Of a stretch of 64,000 bases of DNA, positions 35,501 to 42,456 are shown piece after piece. The stretch's first letter is position 1, and each line of letters begins with the position of its first letter. Position numbers and translations under genes: made by a program. Under the pieces are notes generated by a model. It made no database searches. It had not been told where the DNA came from and saw nothing but the letters and a program-made list of their open reading frames with translations. This DNA comes from JBBRHQ01 sp963840235 (lineage in GTDB: Bacteria > Actinomycetota > Thermoleophilia > Solirubrobacterales > 70-9): assembly GCA_963840235.1 (NCBI GenBank), contig CAWIYC010000001.1, positions 310,001 to 374,000 on the forward strand. The letters are read 5' to 3'.

Positions 35501-35751
35501 TATTTCTCCAGCGTCCCCCCGTGCTCGGAGAGCGTTTCGCGGGCGACCTCGAAGAACGGCTCGAGCCTTCCCTTCAGGTCTTCGGGGTCGAGCCCGGCCG
35601 CCATCTCGGTGGAGCCGACGAGGTCGGCGAAGACCATCGTCGCGACCTTGCGCTCGGGCGCCGTTGCCGGCTCGAGCGCGGCGCCGCAGGCAGAGCAGAA
35701 GCGGGCGTCGCCGGCAGCTTCGGTCCCACAGCGTCCGCACTTTCCAGCCAC
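32524..35751 (-). CDS. class III adenylate/guanylate cyclase fused to AAA/STAND ATPase and TPR repeats
   Basis: 1075 residues. A zinc ribbon (CGRCGTEAAGDARFCSACG, 5-23) opens it. The class III cyclase domain follows, with metal-binding aspartates in MVFADLVGSTEMAAG and EKYIGDAVLAVFG and the GEAVNAAARLQ transition-state segment. Next is an ATPase (Walker A TIIGEAGIGKTRLASEL, Walker B LVIGIDDAHWADDGLLDL), then about 550 residues of helical TPR-like repeats. It is a common actinobacterial multidomain signalling protein; catalytic residues look intact. Ligand and product (cAMP or cGMP) are not determined by sequence. It is divergent from icd. Confidence 0.92.
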   Translation of the reverse strand: MAGKCGRCGTEAAGDARFCSACGAALEPATAPERKVATMVFADLVGSTEMAAGLDPEDLKGRLEPFFEVARETLSEHGGTLEKYIGDAVLAVFGVPVAHGDDPDRAVTAALALLERVEALDAGLAVRVGIETGEVLAGERDGDLSLTGEAVNAAARLQQAAAPGEVLVGERAGRSCRRVLLDPGPAVEAKGIEQPLVALRASGADGRPDPTATPLVGRDDDIELLRLIYRRAAREGVPELVTIIGEAGIGKTRLASELTDELEAGPDPPRVLVGRNPPFGRGIAFWALGEILRAAAGASEEAPVGEVERSLSSLLAGLGAEDADEVAASLALALRGAEEDREASAEEELRRSWRRFVGLLAAERPLVIGIDDAHWADDGLLDLLEEVVFGLGDAPLLLLCTSRPELMERRPDFGRAIGNVSQLELRPLDPDSVTILAERLLPPESRSLATRVVETSGGNPFFAEEVSRALLEDRGEGALGALPDTVQATIAARIDLLPTKEKGVLQQAAVLGHTFGEGQLTHLLGSSPRRELTELTRKALVVEQATKGPGHFAFRHQLIRDVAYSSLPRTERVRLHERVAEDIREHAGGRYAELAELRAFHLAEAAAVEGSGGRAEPARDALLEAADFAVRRGAGGRGKELYEQAAELAPQPADRATILKTAAEIALRRWEGAEALRLLRETANIWEEAGDDAAAAASYARVVEVATRMGGISGRISEEESRSVQARARALADPADAVTEARLRLNDAWIAWAYGREDEMPEPAREGLAMAREVGDPTLISGALDAAQVPQWNAGRHRVAVDLAQERLELIDANPTSPTLDVERSDALHMMVESLLQTGAFREAAEFAADARRLDLSRGIAYSAWEREMLPAFYLGEWDLVLESAAQFREEWNAAGKPPLAAMAAALASAGAIHGYRGNEAAAEEWFAFGEQVAPDISGQAHGITLWRADVDLHNGRLSSAAGQLAETATESFWWRTVYHAARAEAFARAGRPDTSEAIGLARGFIGENRYAQGLLRRAEGVQTGDGALLGAAMELFEAIECPYQAARTGWLIGGDARERVTAMFERLGATLPAD

Positions 35752-35854
35752 AGCCCGACCTTAGCCCGTCGGCGCCGAACTGCACGAAAGGGGTGATGTG
35801 GATACGTAATGTTGATCTCGGGGGCCAGCGCCGGATCATCTAGGGTCCGCGGAC

Positions 35855-37069
35855 ATGGCCAGGGTCAAAGTCAAGAACCCGATCGTCGAGCTTGACGGCG
35901 ACGAGATGACCCGGATCATCTGGGCCTTCATCAAGGACCAGCTGATCCTTCCCCACGTCGATGTCGAGCTGATCTACTTTGACCTCGGGATCGAGAGTCG
36001 CGAGGCCACCGGGGACCAGATCACCGTGGACGCGGCGAACGCGATCAAGCAGCACGGGGTCGGGGTCAAGTGCGCGACGATCACTCCCGACGAGGCCCGG
36101 GTGAAGGAGTTCGGTCTGAGCGAGATGTACCGCTCGCCGAACGGGACGATCCGCAACATCCTCGGGGGGGTCATCTTCCGCGAGCCGATCGTGATCTCGA
36201 ACATCCCCCGGCTCGTCCCGGGGTGGACCAAGCCGATAGTGATCGGCCGCCACGCGTTCGGCGACCAGTACCGGGCCGAGGACATGGTCGTGCCGGGGGA
36301 GGGCACCCTGACCCTGACCTTTACTCCAAAGGACGGCTCCGAGCCCGTCGAGATCGACGTCTACGAGTTCCCCGGCGCCGGCGTGGCGATGGCGATGTAC
36401 AACCTCGACGACTCGATCCGCGACTTCGCCCGCGCCTCGATGCGCTACGGCCTGGACCGCGGCTTCCCGGTCTATCTCTCGACCAAGAACACGATCCTCA
36501 AGCGCTACGACGGCCGTTTCAAGGACCTCTTCGCCGAGGTCTACGAGAGCGAGTTCCGCGCCGAGTTCGAGGCCGCCGGCCTCACCTATGAGCACCGCCT
36601 GATCGACGACATGGTCGCCGCGGCGTTGAAGTGGGAGGGCGGCTACGTCTGGGCCTGCAAGAACTACGACGGCGACGTCCAGTCCGACACCGTCGCCCAG
36701 GGCTTCGGCTCGCTGGGGCTGATGACCAGCGTGCTGATGACGCCCGACGGCCGGACTGTCGAGGCCGAGGCCGCCCACGGCACCGTCACCCGTCACTACC
36801 GCGAGCACCAGAAGGGCAACCCGACCTCGACCAACCCGATCGCCTCTATCTTCGCCTGGACCCGGGCGCTGGCGGCGCGGGGGCGGATGGACTCCACCCC
36901 GGAGGTCTCGGAGTTCGCCGGGACGCTGGAGCGGGTCTGCGTCGAGACGGTCGAGAGCGGCAGTATGACCAAGGACCTGGCCCTCCTCGTCGGCCCCGAG
37001 CAGGGGTTCGAGACGACCCAGGAGTTCCTCGCCTCGATCGAGGAGAACCTGCAGCGGGCGATGGCGTAG
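35855..37069 (+). CDS. icd: NADP-dependent isocitrate dehydrogenase
   Basis: 404 residues, the length of the small (eukaryote-like) IDH class. It opens IVELDGDEMTRIIWAFIKDQ. The substrate loop YRSPNGTIRNILGGVIFREPI carries the serine and arginines that bind isocitrate. WTKPIVIGRHAFGDQYRAED, YDGRFKDLF, the metal aspartates in LIDDMVAAALKWEGGYVWACKNYDGDVQSD, and AEAAHGTVTRHYREHQKG complete the family pattern. It converts isocitrate to 2-oxoglutarate with NADPH. mdh follows after 41 bp, so two TCA genes are probably co-transcribed. Confidence 0.96.
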   Translation: MARVKVKNPIVELDGDEMTRIIWAFIKDQLILPHVDVELIYFDLGIESREATGDQITVDAANAIKQHGVGVKCATITPDEARVKEFGLSEMYRSPNGTIRNILGGVIFREPIVISNIPRLVPGWTKPIVIGRHAFGDQYRAEDMVVPGEGTLTLTFTPKDGSEPVEIDVYEFPGAGVAMAMYNLDDSIRDFARASMRYGLDRGFPVYLSTKNTILKRYDGRFKDLFAEVYESEFRAEFEAAGLTYEHRLIDDMVAAALKWEGGYVWACKNYDGDVQSDTVAQGFGSLGLMTSVLMTPDGRTVEAEAAHGTVTRHYREHQKGNPTSTNPIASIFAWTRALAARGRMDSTPEVSEFAGTLERVCVETVESGSMTKDLALLVGPEQGFETTQEFLASIEENLQRAMA

Positions 37070-37110
37070 CGTCCCGGCCCCCAACCAGCGATCTCAGGAG
37101 AAACGAACCA

Positions 37111-38097
<987 letters not shown>

Positions 38098-38106
38098 GGG
38101 ATGAGA

Positions 38107-38134
38107 GGAGGGGCCGGCTTCGTCCGGCCCCTCC
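38107..38134. terminator. GC-rich terminator-like hairpin after mdh
   Basis: GGAGGGGCCGG (38107-38117) pairs perfectly with CCGGCCCCTCC (38124-38134) around CTTCGT, 10 bp after the mdh stop and 6 bp before the stop of the convergent small DNA-binding gene. No T-tract is present. Position between convergent genes supports bidirectional termination. Confidence 0.65.
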
Positions 38135-38140
38135 GGGGCC

Positions 38141-38500
38141 TCAGCCGGTCGGGTAGTACTTGCGCCCGTCCTTGCGGACCCGCTTCTCCTTCTGCAGATC
38201 GCCGAGGACCCGGTAGAGGTAGTTGGGCTTGATCTTCATCTGCTTGGCCATATCCGAGGCGGTGATGCCGGGGTTGGCCGAGATCAGGTTGACCGCCTGG
38301 TCCGAGCGGGTGTTGCGACGCCGCCGACGCTTGCGGGGGGTTGCGGTGGACTTGCGCGGCCGCCCCGGCCCCCTGCGCCCGATCTTGTCCCGGGTCAGAT
38401 GGGAAACGGCGCGCTCTATCCGTTTGGTCTCCTCTTTCAGATCGGCGAGGCGCTCCTCCAAGAGTGTGCGGGCCTCATCGAGCACATTGCTGCTCGGCAT
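38141..38500 (-). CDS. small basic protein with AT-hook-like motif and winged-helix-like C-terminus
   Basis: 119 residues from ATG at 38500, preceded by AAAGGAGCAGACCCTG. An acidic/basic coiled helix (VLDEARTLLEERLADLKEETKRIERAVSHL) leads to a basic linker with GPGRPRKSTATPRKRRRRR, an AT-hook-like element. The C-terminal NLISANPGITASDMAKQMKIKPNYLYRVL is a helix-turn-helix. Similar short proteins are common in Thermoleophilia. A chromosome-binding or regulatory role is inference. The promoter region upstream (38501-38610) holds the dyad ATCATC/GATGAT. Confidence 0.75.
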   Translation of the reverse strand: MPSSNVLDEARTLLEERLADLKEETKRIERAVSHLTRDKIGRRGPGRPRKSTATPRKRRRRRNTRSDQAVNLISANPGITASDMAKQMKIKPNYLYRVLGDLQKEKRVRKDGRKYYPTG

Positions 38501-38610
38501 CAGGGTCTGCTCCTTTCAGCAGTGATCATCGATACTGATGATTACAGAGTAGAGCCACTCCGTATGTGTTGTGTATGAGTGGATCGTGACAGTGTGAAAC
38601 CCCACGACCG

Positions 38611-39570
38611 ATGAGTAAACGTCCCAAAGTGACAATTGCGCGCCTGCTGCTCCCGGCGGGGGAGAAACAGCTCGTTGATCGCTATGAGGTGGTCTCCGGC
38701 GGCCTCGACGCGGGGGCCGAGGAGGTGCGCGCGCTTGTCCCCGGCTCGGCGGCGATCATCGCCGACCCCACCGTCTCCGTCGACGCCGACCTGCTTGACG
38801 CCGCCGGGCCGGGGTTGCGGATGGTGGCGAACTTCGCCGTCGGCTACGACAACGTCGATCTCGACGCCTGCCGCGGGCGGGGGATCGTCGTCACCAACAC
38901 GCCCGACGTCCTCACCAATGCCACCGCCGAATTGGCTCTGGCCCTGGCCCTGGCCGCGGCGAGGCATCTGCCATCGACCGAGCGCGACCTGCGGGCGGGG
39001 GTCTGGGGCGGCTGGGACCCGGGCGCCCACCTTGGGCTGGAGCTGACCGGCTCCACCGCCGGCATCGTCGGCCTGGGCCGGATCGGGCGCCGCTTCGCCG
39101 AGCTCCTGGGGGGGTTCGGGGTCGAGCTTCTGTACTCGTCCCCGGCGCCCAAGCCCGAGGCTGCGCAGGCACTGGGGGCGGAGCGGGTCGAGCTGGACGA
39201 CCTGCTCGGCCGCTCCGACCTCGTCAGCCTCCACGCCCCAGCGACCGTGGAGACCCACCACCTGATCGACGCCGAGGCGCTGGCGCTGATGAGGCCGACC
39301 GCCGTCCTCGTCAACACCTCGCGCGGCGGTCTGGTCGACCTCGGCGCGCTGGCCGCCGCGCTGCGCGAGGATCGACTCGGTGCCGCCGGCCTTGATGTCT
39401 TCGAAGGGGAGCCGGCGGTCCCCCAAGAGATTCTCGAGGCGCCGCGAACCGCGCTCACCCCGCACATCGGCTCGGCGACATTCGCAGCCCGCGACGGCAT
39501 GGCCCGCGCCGCCGCGGAAAACGTGATCGCGGTGCTCGAGGGGGAGGCGCCCCCGAACCGGGTCACCTAG
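38611..39570 (+). CDS. D-2-hydroxyacid dehydrogenase (glyoxylate/hydroxypyruvate reductase-like)
   Basis: 319 residues. NAD-binding GIVGLGRIGRRFAELL, the catalytic arginine in VNTSRGGLVDLGAL, glutamate in GLDVFEGEPA and histidine in LTPHIGSATFAAR follow the family order. The N-terminal substrate domain ends MVANFAVGYDNVDLDAC. The fit is to glycerate/glyoxylate reductases of the D-isomer dehydrogenase family; the exact substrate cannot be fixed. It is divergent from the small DNA-binding gene, and its last 4 bp overlap a doubtful minus-strand ORF. Confidence 0.93.
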   Translation: MSKRPKVTIARLLLPAGEKQLVDRYEVVSGGLDAGAEEVRALVPGSAAIIADPTVSVDADLLDAAGPGLRMVANFAVGYDNVDLDACRGRGIVVTNTPDVLTNATAELALALALAAARHLPSTERDLRAGVWGGWDPGAHLGLELTGSTAGIVGLGRIGRRFAELLGGFGVELLYSSPAPKPEAAQALGAERVELDDLLGRSDLVSLHAPATVETHHLIDAEALALMRPTAVLVNTSRGGLVDLGALAAALREDRLGAAGLDVFEGEPAVPQEILEAPRTALTPHIGSATFAARDGMARAAAENVIAVLEGEAPPNRVT

Positions 39571-39800
39571 ACGCCGTTCAGGTCCCGGGTGTACTTCCCC
39601 TGGTCCGCATCGGTGTGGTAACGGACGTGCGCGTCGAGCCTGCCGGTTTCTCGATTGATCAGATGGAGCGGCCGGTCGTCATGCGGGATCTTACCGAGAC
39701 AATCGTCAGGTCCGACGAACTGTCCCTGGGCTTCGTCCGCAACTCCGGCAAACGCGGTCCATGCCGGGGCCGCAGGGCCCCCCGGCTCTCTCGGGACCAC
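39567..39800 (-). CDS. doubtful 77-aa ORF, possible gene fragment
   Basis: A minus-strand frame from GTG at 39800 lies 6 bp after the fatty acid hydroxylase stop and overlaps the convergent dehydrogenase end by 4 bp. The first 30 residues are low-complexity. The C-terminal half (PLHLINRETGRLDAHVRYHT, then DADQGKYTRDLNGV) looks protein-like, and base composition here is less GC-rich than the flanks. No family is recognised. It may be a small gene, a remnant or chance. Nothing else is seen in this 236-bp interval. Confidence 0.25.
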   Translation of the reverse strand: MVPREPGGPAAPAWTAFAGVADEAQGQFVGPDDCLGKIPHDDRPLHLINRETGRLDAHVRYHTDADQGKYTRDLNGV

Positions 39801-39806
39801 CGGGCC

Positions 39807-40436
39807 CTAGGAGGGGCTGCGCCGGCGCGGCATGGTGCGGAAGATCGCGTCCCAGATCGGCGAGGAGACGCCGAAGCCGAAGCGGTGGTCCTGGAAGTGG
39901 TGGCGCATGTGCAGCTCGCGCAGCTTCTTGCCGAGGTCCGTCTTCGGCACGAAGTGGTGAACGTAGTAGTGGGTGTAGTCGTAGACGAGGTAGCCGCCGA
40001 TGAAGCCGGCGAACAGGGGGAAGGCCTCGGGGGTGCCGAAGACGAGGTAGAAGGCGCCATAGAAAAGGGCGGCGAGGGGGATGCTGACGGCGGGGGGCAT
40101 GACCAGACGCAGCTTGTCGTTGGGGTGGTCGTGGTGGACGCCGTGGATGATGAAGTGCATGCGGTGGCCGAACTCGTTGTCGGGCTCCCAGTGGAAGACG
40201 AGGCGGTGCAGCCAGTACTCGGTCAGGGTCCAGATCGCGACCCCGCCCAGGGTCAGCAGGATCAGCGTGCCGGCGCCGAGCCCGCGGCCGGCGCCAAGCC
40301 ACTCCATCGCCACCACGACGGGGACGAACACCACCGCCGGCACGGCTGGATGCACACGCGAGAAGAAATTGAGAAAAGCGCTGTCGAACATCTCCGGCGA
40401 GGCCGCCAGGCGCTCGCTTGGCTCATGTGCTCCCAT
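39807..40436 (-). CDS. sterol desaturase/fatty acid hydroxylase family membrane protein
   Basis: 209 residues from ATG at 40436 (MGAHEPSERLAASPEMFDSA). About four membrane segments carry the diiron histidine clusters HRLVFH, HGVHHDHP, HYYVHH and HMRHHFQDH. This is the pattern of the fatty acid hydroxylase superfamily, including the fatty acid 2-hydroxylase branch (close to the Scs7/FA2H type without the cytochrome b5 domain). It probably hydroxylates membrane lipid acyl chains or sterol-like lipids. The long frame upstream is not supported. Confidence 0.9.
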   Translation of the reverse strand: MGAHEPSERLAASPEMFDSAFLNFFSRVHPAVPAVVFVPVVVAMEWLGAGRGLGAGTLILLTLGGVAIWTLTEYWLHRLVFHWEPDNEFGHRMHFIIHGVHHDHPNDKLRLVMPPAVSIPLAALFYGAFYLVFGTPEAFPLFAGFIGGYLVYDYTHYYVHHFVPKTDLGKKLRELHMRHHFQDHRFGFGVSSPIWDAIFRTMPRRRSPS

Positions 40437-40634
40437 CGCGGAAATCTTAGCGCCGCCGGGGACGCCGAGCCGGGGTGACCGCAAGACGCGGGGAAGTTGC
40501 AAACGGGCGCTGAGGAAGAAGATGCGATTTGCGGAAATGGCGCCTGCGGTGGCGGGGCCGCGGTGCTTACATGGCGCCGAGCCGGTGGGCAGGCCGGCGC
40601 CACGGATGTCGTTTCGATCGTGAGAGGAGCGGGT

Positions 40635-40841
40635 TTGGCAAAGCGCAGGGGTGGGTCGGGATCGGGGAAGGCGCCGTCCTGCGAGGACTGCTACTTCCGC
40701 AAGAACCTCCTCTGCGCGCTCGAGCTGGACGAGCCCTGCGCCACCTTCCGGCCCGATCGTCCCGAGGGCCTCGTCCCCCCGCGCCAGCCGGTGCTGTTGA
40801 TGCGGGCCCCGCGCTGGGCCCGAGAGTCGCGGGCCGCCTGA
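40635..40841 (+). CDS. 68-aa Cys-rich small protein
   Basis: Translation from TTG at 40635 (MAKRRGGSGSGKAPSCEDCY), chosen for AGAGGAG 6 bp upstream; an in-frame GTG slightly upstream is possible. It contains four cysteines: CEDC, then a third in KNLLCALEL and a fourth in EPCATFRP. The C-x2-C-x6-C-x7-C spacing suggests a small metal site or two disulfides. No signal peptide is present, so an intracellular zinc or iron-sulfur role is more likely. Function is unknown. Confidence 0.6.
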   Translation: MAKRRGGSGSGKAPSCEDCYFRKNLLCALELDEPCATFRPDRPEGLVPPRQPVLLMRAPRWARESRAA

Positions 40842-40894
40842 GTGGATCGCACGGTCCGAGTGGATCCGCGCCCCAGCTGAGTCGCTCCGAGATA

Positions 40895-40945
40895 TCGCGA
40901 CGGGCGGCAAACGTCCGCCAGTTCGGCGTTTTCGGCCCGTCGCGA
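40895..40945. promoter_or_regulatory. spaced inverted repeat in intergenic DNA
   Basis: TCGCGACGGGC at 40895-40905 is perfectly matched by GCCCGTCGCGA at 40935-40945, with 29 nt between. It lies 54 bp after the small Cys-rich gene and 79 bp before the MBL hydrolase start. It could be a leader RNA structure of the hydrolase gene or a long terminator; no T-run follows. No protein-coding frame explains it. Confidence 0.4.
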
Positions 40946-41023
40946 GAATCGGCCCAATGGCGGCCGGGCAGAGCGGCGGCGGAATCGCTCATCTAGAGTC
41001 CGGCGAGGGAGAGTGAGGATGCG

Positions 41024-41818
41024 GTGAGGCTCACAGTTCTCGGCAAGTCACCGTCCTGGCAGGACGCGGGCGGCGCCTGCAGCGGCTACCTGATCGAGGA
41101 CGGCGGCTACGGCCTTCTGCTCGACTGCGGAAACGGCGTCTTCTCCAAGCTGAGGCAACACCGCGACTACGTCGACGTCGACACGGTCGCGATCTCCCAC
41201 CTGCACGCCGACCATTTCCTCGATCTCGTCCCCTACAGCTACGCGCTGACCTACGCCCCCCGCCAGCAGCCGGTGCCGGTGCCGCCGCACCCGGGAACCG
41301 ACCGGCCGGCCCGGCCCCGCCTGGTGGCGCCGCCCGGCGCGGCCGAGACCTTCCGTCGCGTCGTCGGCGCCTGGGGCAACGAGGACCTGATCGAGAAGGC
41401 CTTCGACCTTTGCGAGTACGAGCCCGGGGAGACGGTCGAGGCGGGGCCGCTGCGCCTGAGCTTCCATGAGGTACCGCACTTCACCCAGACCTTCGCCGTC
41501 ACCATCACCTCCTCGGAGGGTGACGGGCGGATCGCCTACAGCGCCGATTGCGGCCCCAGCGAGGAGTTGGTCGAGATCGCCCGCGACGCCGACCTGCTGA
41601 TCATCGAAGCGACCCTGCCGCGGCCGGAGCGCCACGGCGCCCGCGGCCATCTGACCGCAGCCGAGGCAGGCGAGCACGCCCGCCGGGCCGGCGCCGGACA
41701 GGTGGTACTCACCCACATCTCCGACGAGCTCGACCAGGACCAGGCGCGGGAGGAGGCCTCGGAGGCCTTCGGGGGGCCGGTCGAGGTCGCCCGCGAGGGC
41801 GCCGCCTTCGAGGTCTAG
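41024..41818 (+). CDS. MBL-fold metal-dependent hydrolase (RNase Z-like group)
   Basis: 264 residues from GTG at 41024. The metal motif ISHLHADHFLDLVPY (about 58-72) is followed by FHEVPHFTQTFAVTI, IAYSADCGPSEELVEIARDADLLIIEATL and VVLTHISDEL, the metal ligands of the RNase Z/ElaC-like branch. The length is shorter than tRNase Z and lacks its flexible arm, so it is more likely a general MBL hydrolase, possibly of a cyclic phosphodiester. No partner gene is adjacent. Confidence 0.88.
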   Translation: MRLTVLGKSPSWQDAGGACSGYLIEDGGYGLLLDCGNGVFSKLRQHRDYVDVDTVAISHLHADHFLDLVPYSYALTYAPRQQPVPVPPHPGTDRPARPRLVAPPGAAETFRRVVGAWGNEDLIEKAFDLCEYEPGETVEAGPLRLSFHEVPHFTQTFAVTITSSEGDGRIAYSADCGPSEELVEIARDADLLIIEATLPRPERHGARGHLTAAEAGEHARRAGAGQVVLTHISDELDQDQAREEASEAFGGPVEVAREGAAFEV

Positions 41819-41999
41819 GTTCACGGGGCTAGAGCGGGGTATGGGCCGACCGGCCCTCGGCGGATTCGTGCTTATGGAGCTTCCCGTGCTTGCGGAAGTG
41901 CTCTTGCGGTGTGGAGATGTGGGTAAGCCGGAGCCCGTGGCGCGGCAACCCCGGTTCCGGGTAGGCGGAGGGCGGCGGCGGCGTGCGATTATCTGATGC

Positions 42000-42443
42000 G
42001 TGTCCGAGCGCGACCTGTTCTCCAACTTCGCCCGCATGCGCCGGGAGATGGACCAGCTGCTCGGCGACGCCTGGGGGCGGGCCGGCTACGTCAGCCGCCG
42101 GGCCTCCGGCTTCTCCCCGAACGTTGACGTCTATTACTGCGGCGATCCCCAGCGGGCGATCGTCAAGGTCGATCTCTCCGGGGTCGAGCTGGCCGGGGTT
42201 AGCATCGAGATCAGCGGCCGTGAGCTGGCGATCAGCGGCGAGCGCCCGGTCCAGGAGACAGAGGGCCGCGTCTACCAGCAGGTCGAGGTACCGACCGGGC
42301 CCTTCCGGCGGATCGTCGAGCTCCAGGTGGACGTCGACGCCGAGCGGGCCAAGGCGACTTACGAGGACGGGGTGCTGAGGATCGAGCTGCCGCTTCACGA
42401 GCAGGCGGAAGCGACCCGACGAGTGCCGATCGACCGCGAGTAG
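42000..42443 (+). CDS. Hsp20/alpha-crystallin small heat-shock protein
   Basis: 147 residues from GTG at 42000. The alpha-crystallin domain spans about 40-130: PNVDVYYCGDPQRAIVKVDL, ISGRELAISGERPVQETEG, and the C-terminal ATYEDGVLRIELPLHEQAEA matching the conserved GVL segment. It is an ATP-independent holdase. lon starts only 13 bp downstream, so chaperone and protease probably form one stress operon. No CIRCE or HAIR operator was recognised in the 181 bp upstream, although the promoter could lie there. Confidence 0.92.
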   Translation: MSERDLFSNFARMRREMDQLLGDAWGRAGYVSRRASGFSPNVDVYYCGDPQRAIVKVDLSGVELAGVSIEISGRELAISGERPVQETEGRVYQQVEVPTGPFRRIVELQVDVDAERAKATYEDGVLRIELPLHEQAEATRRVPIDRE

Positions 42444-42456
42444 AGGGCGGGAGTTC

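Noticed and set aside
42000..42443. HAIR or CIRCE element upstream of hsp20-lon
   Set aside because: Nothing matching the CTTGAGT-N7-ACTCAAG or TTAGCACTC-N9-GAGTGCTAA patterns was seen in the upstream gap.
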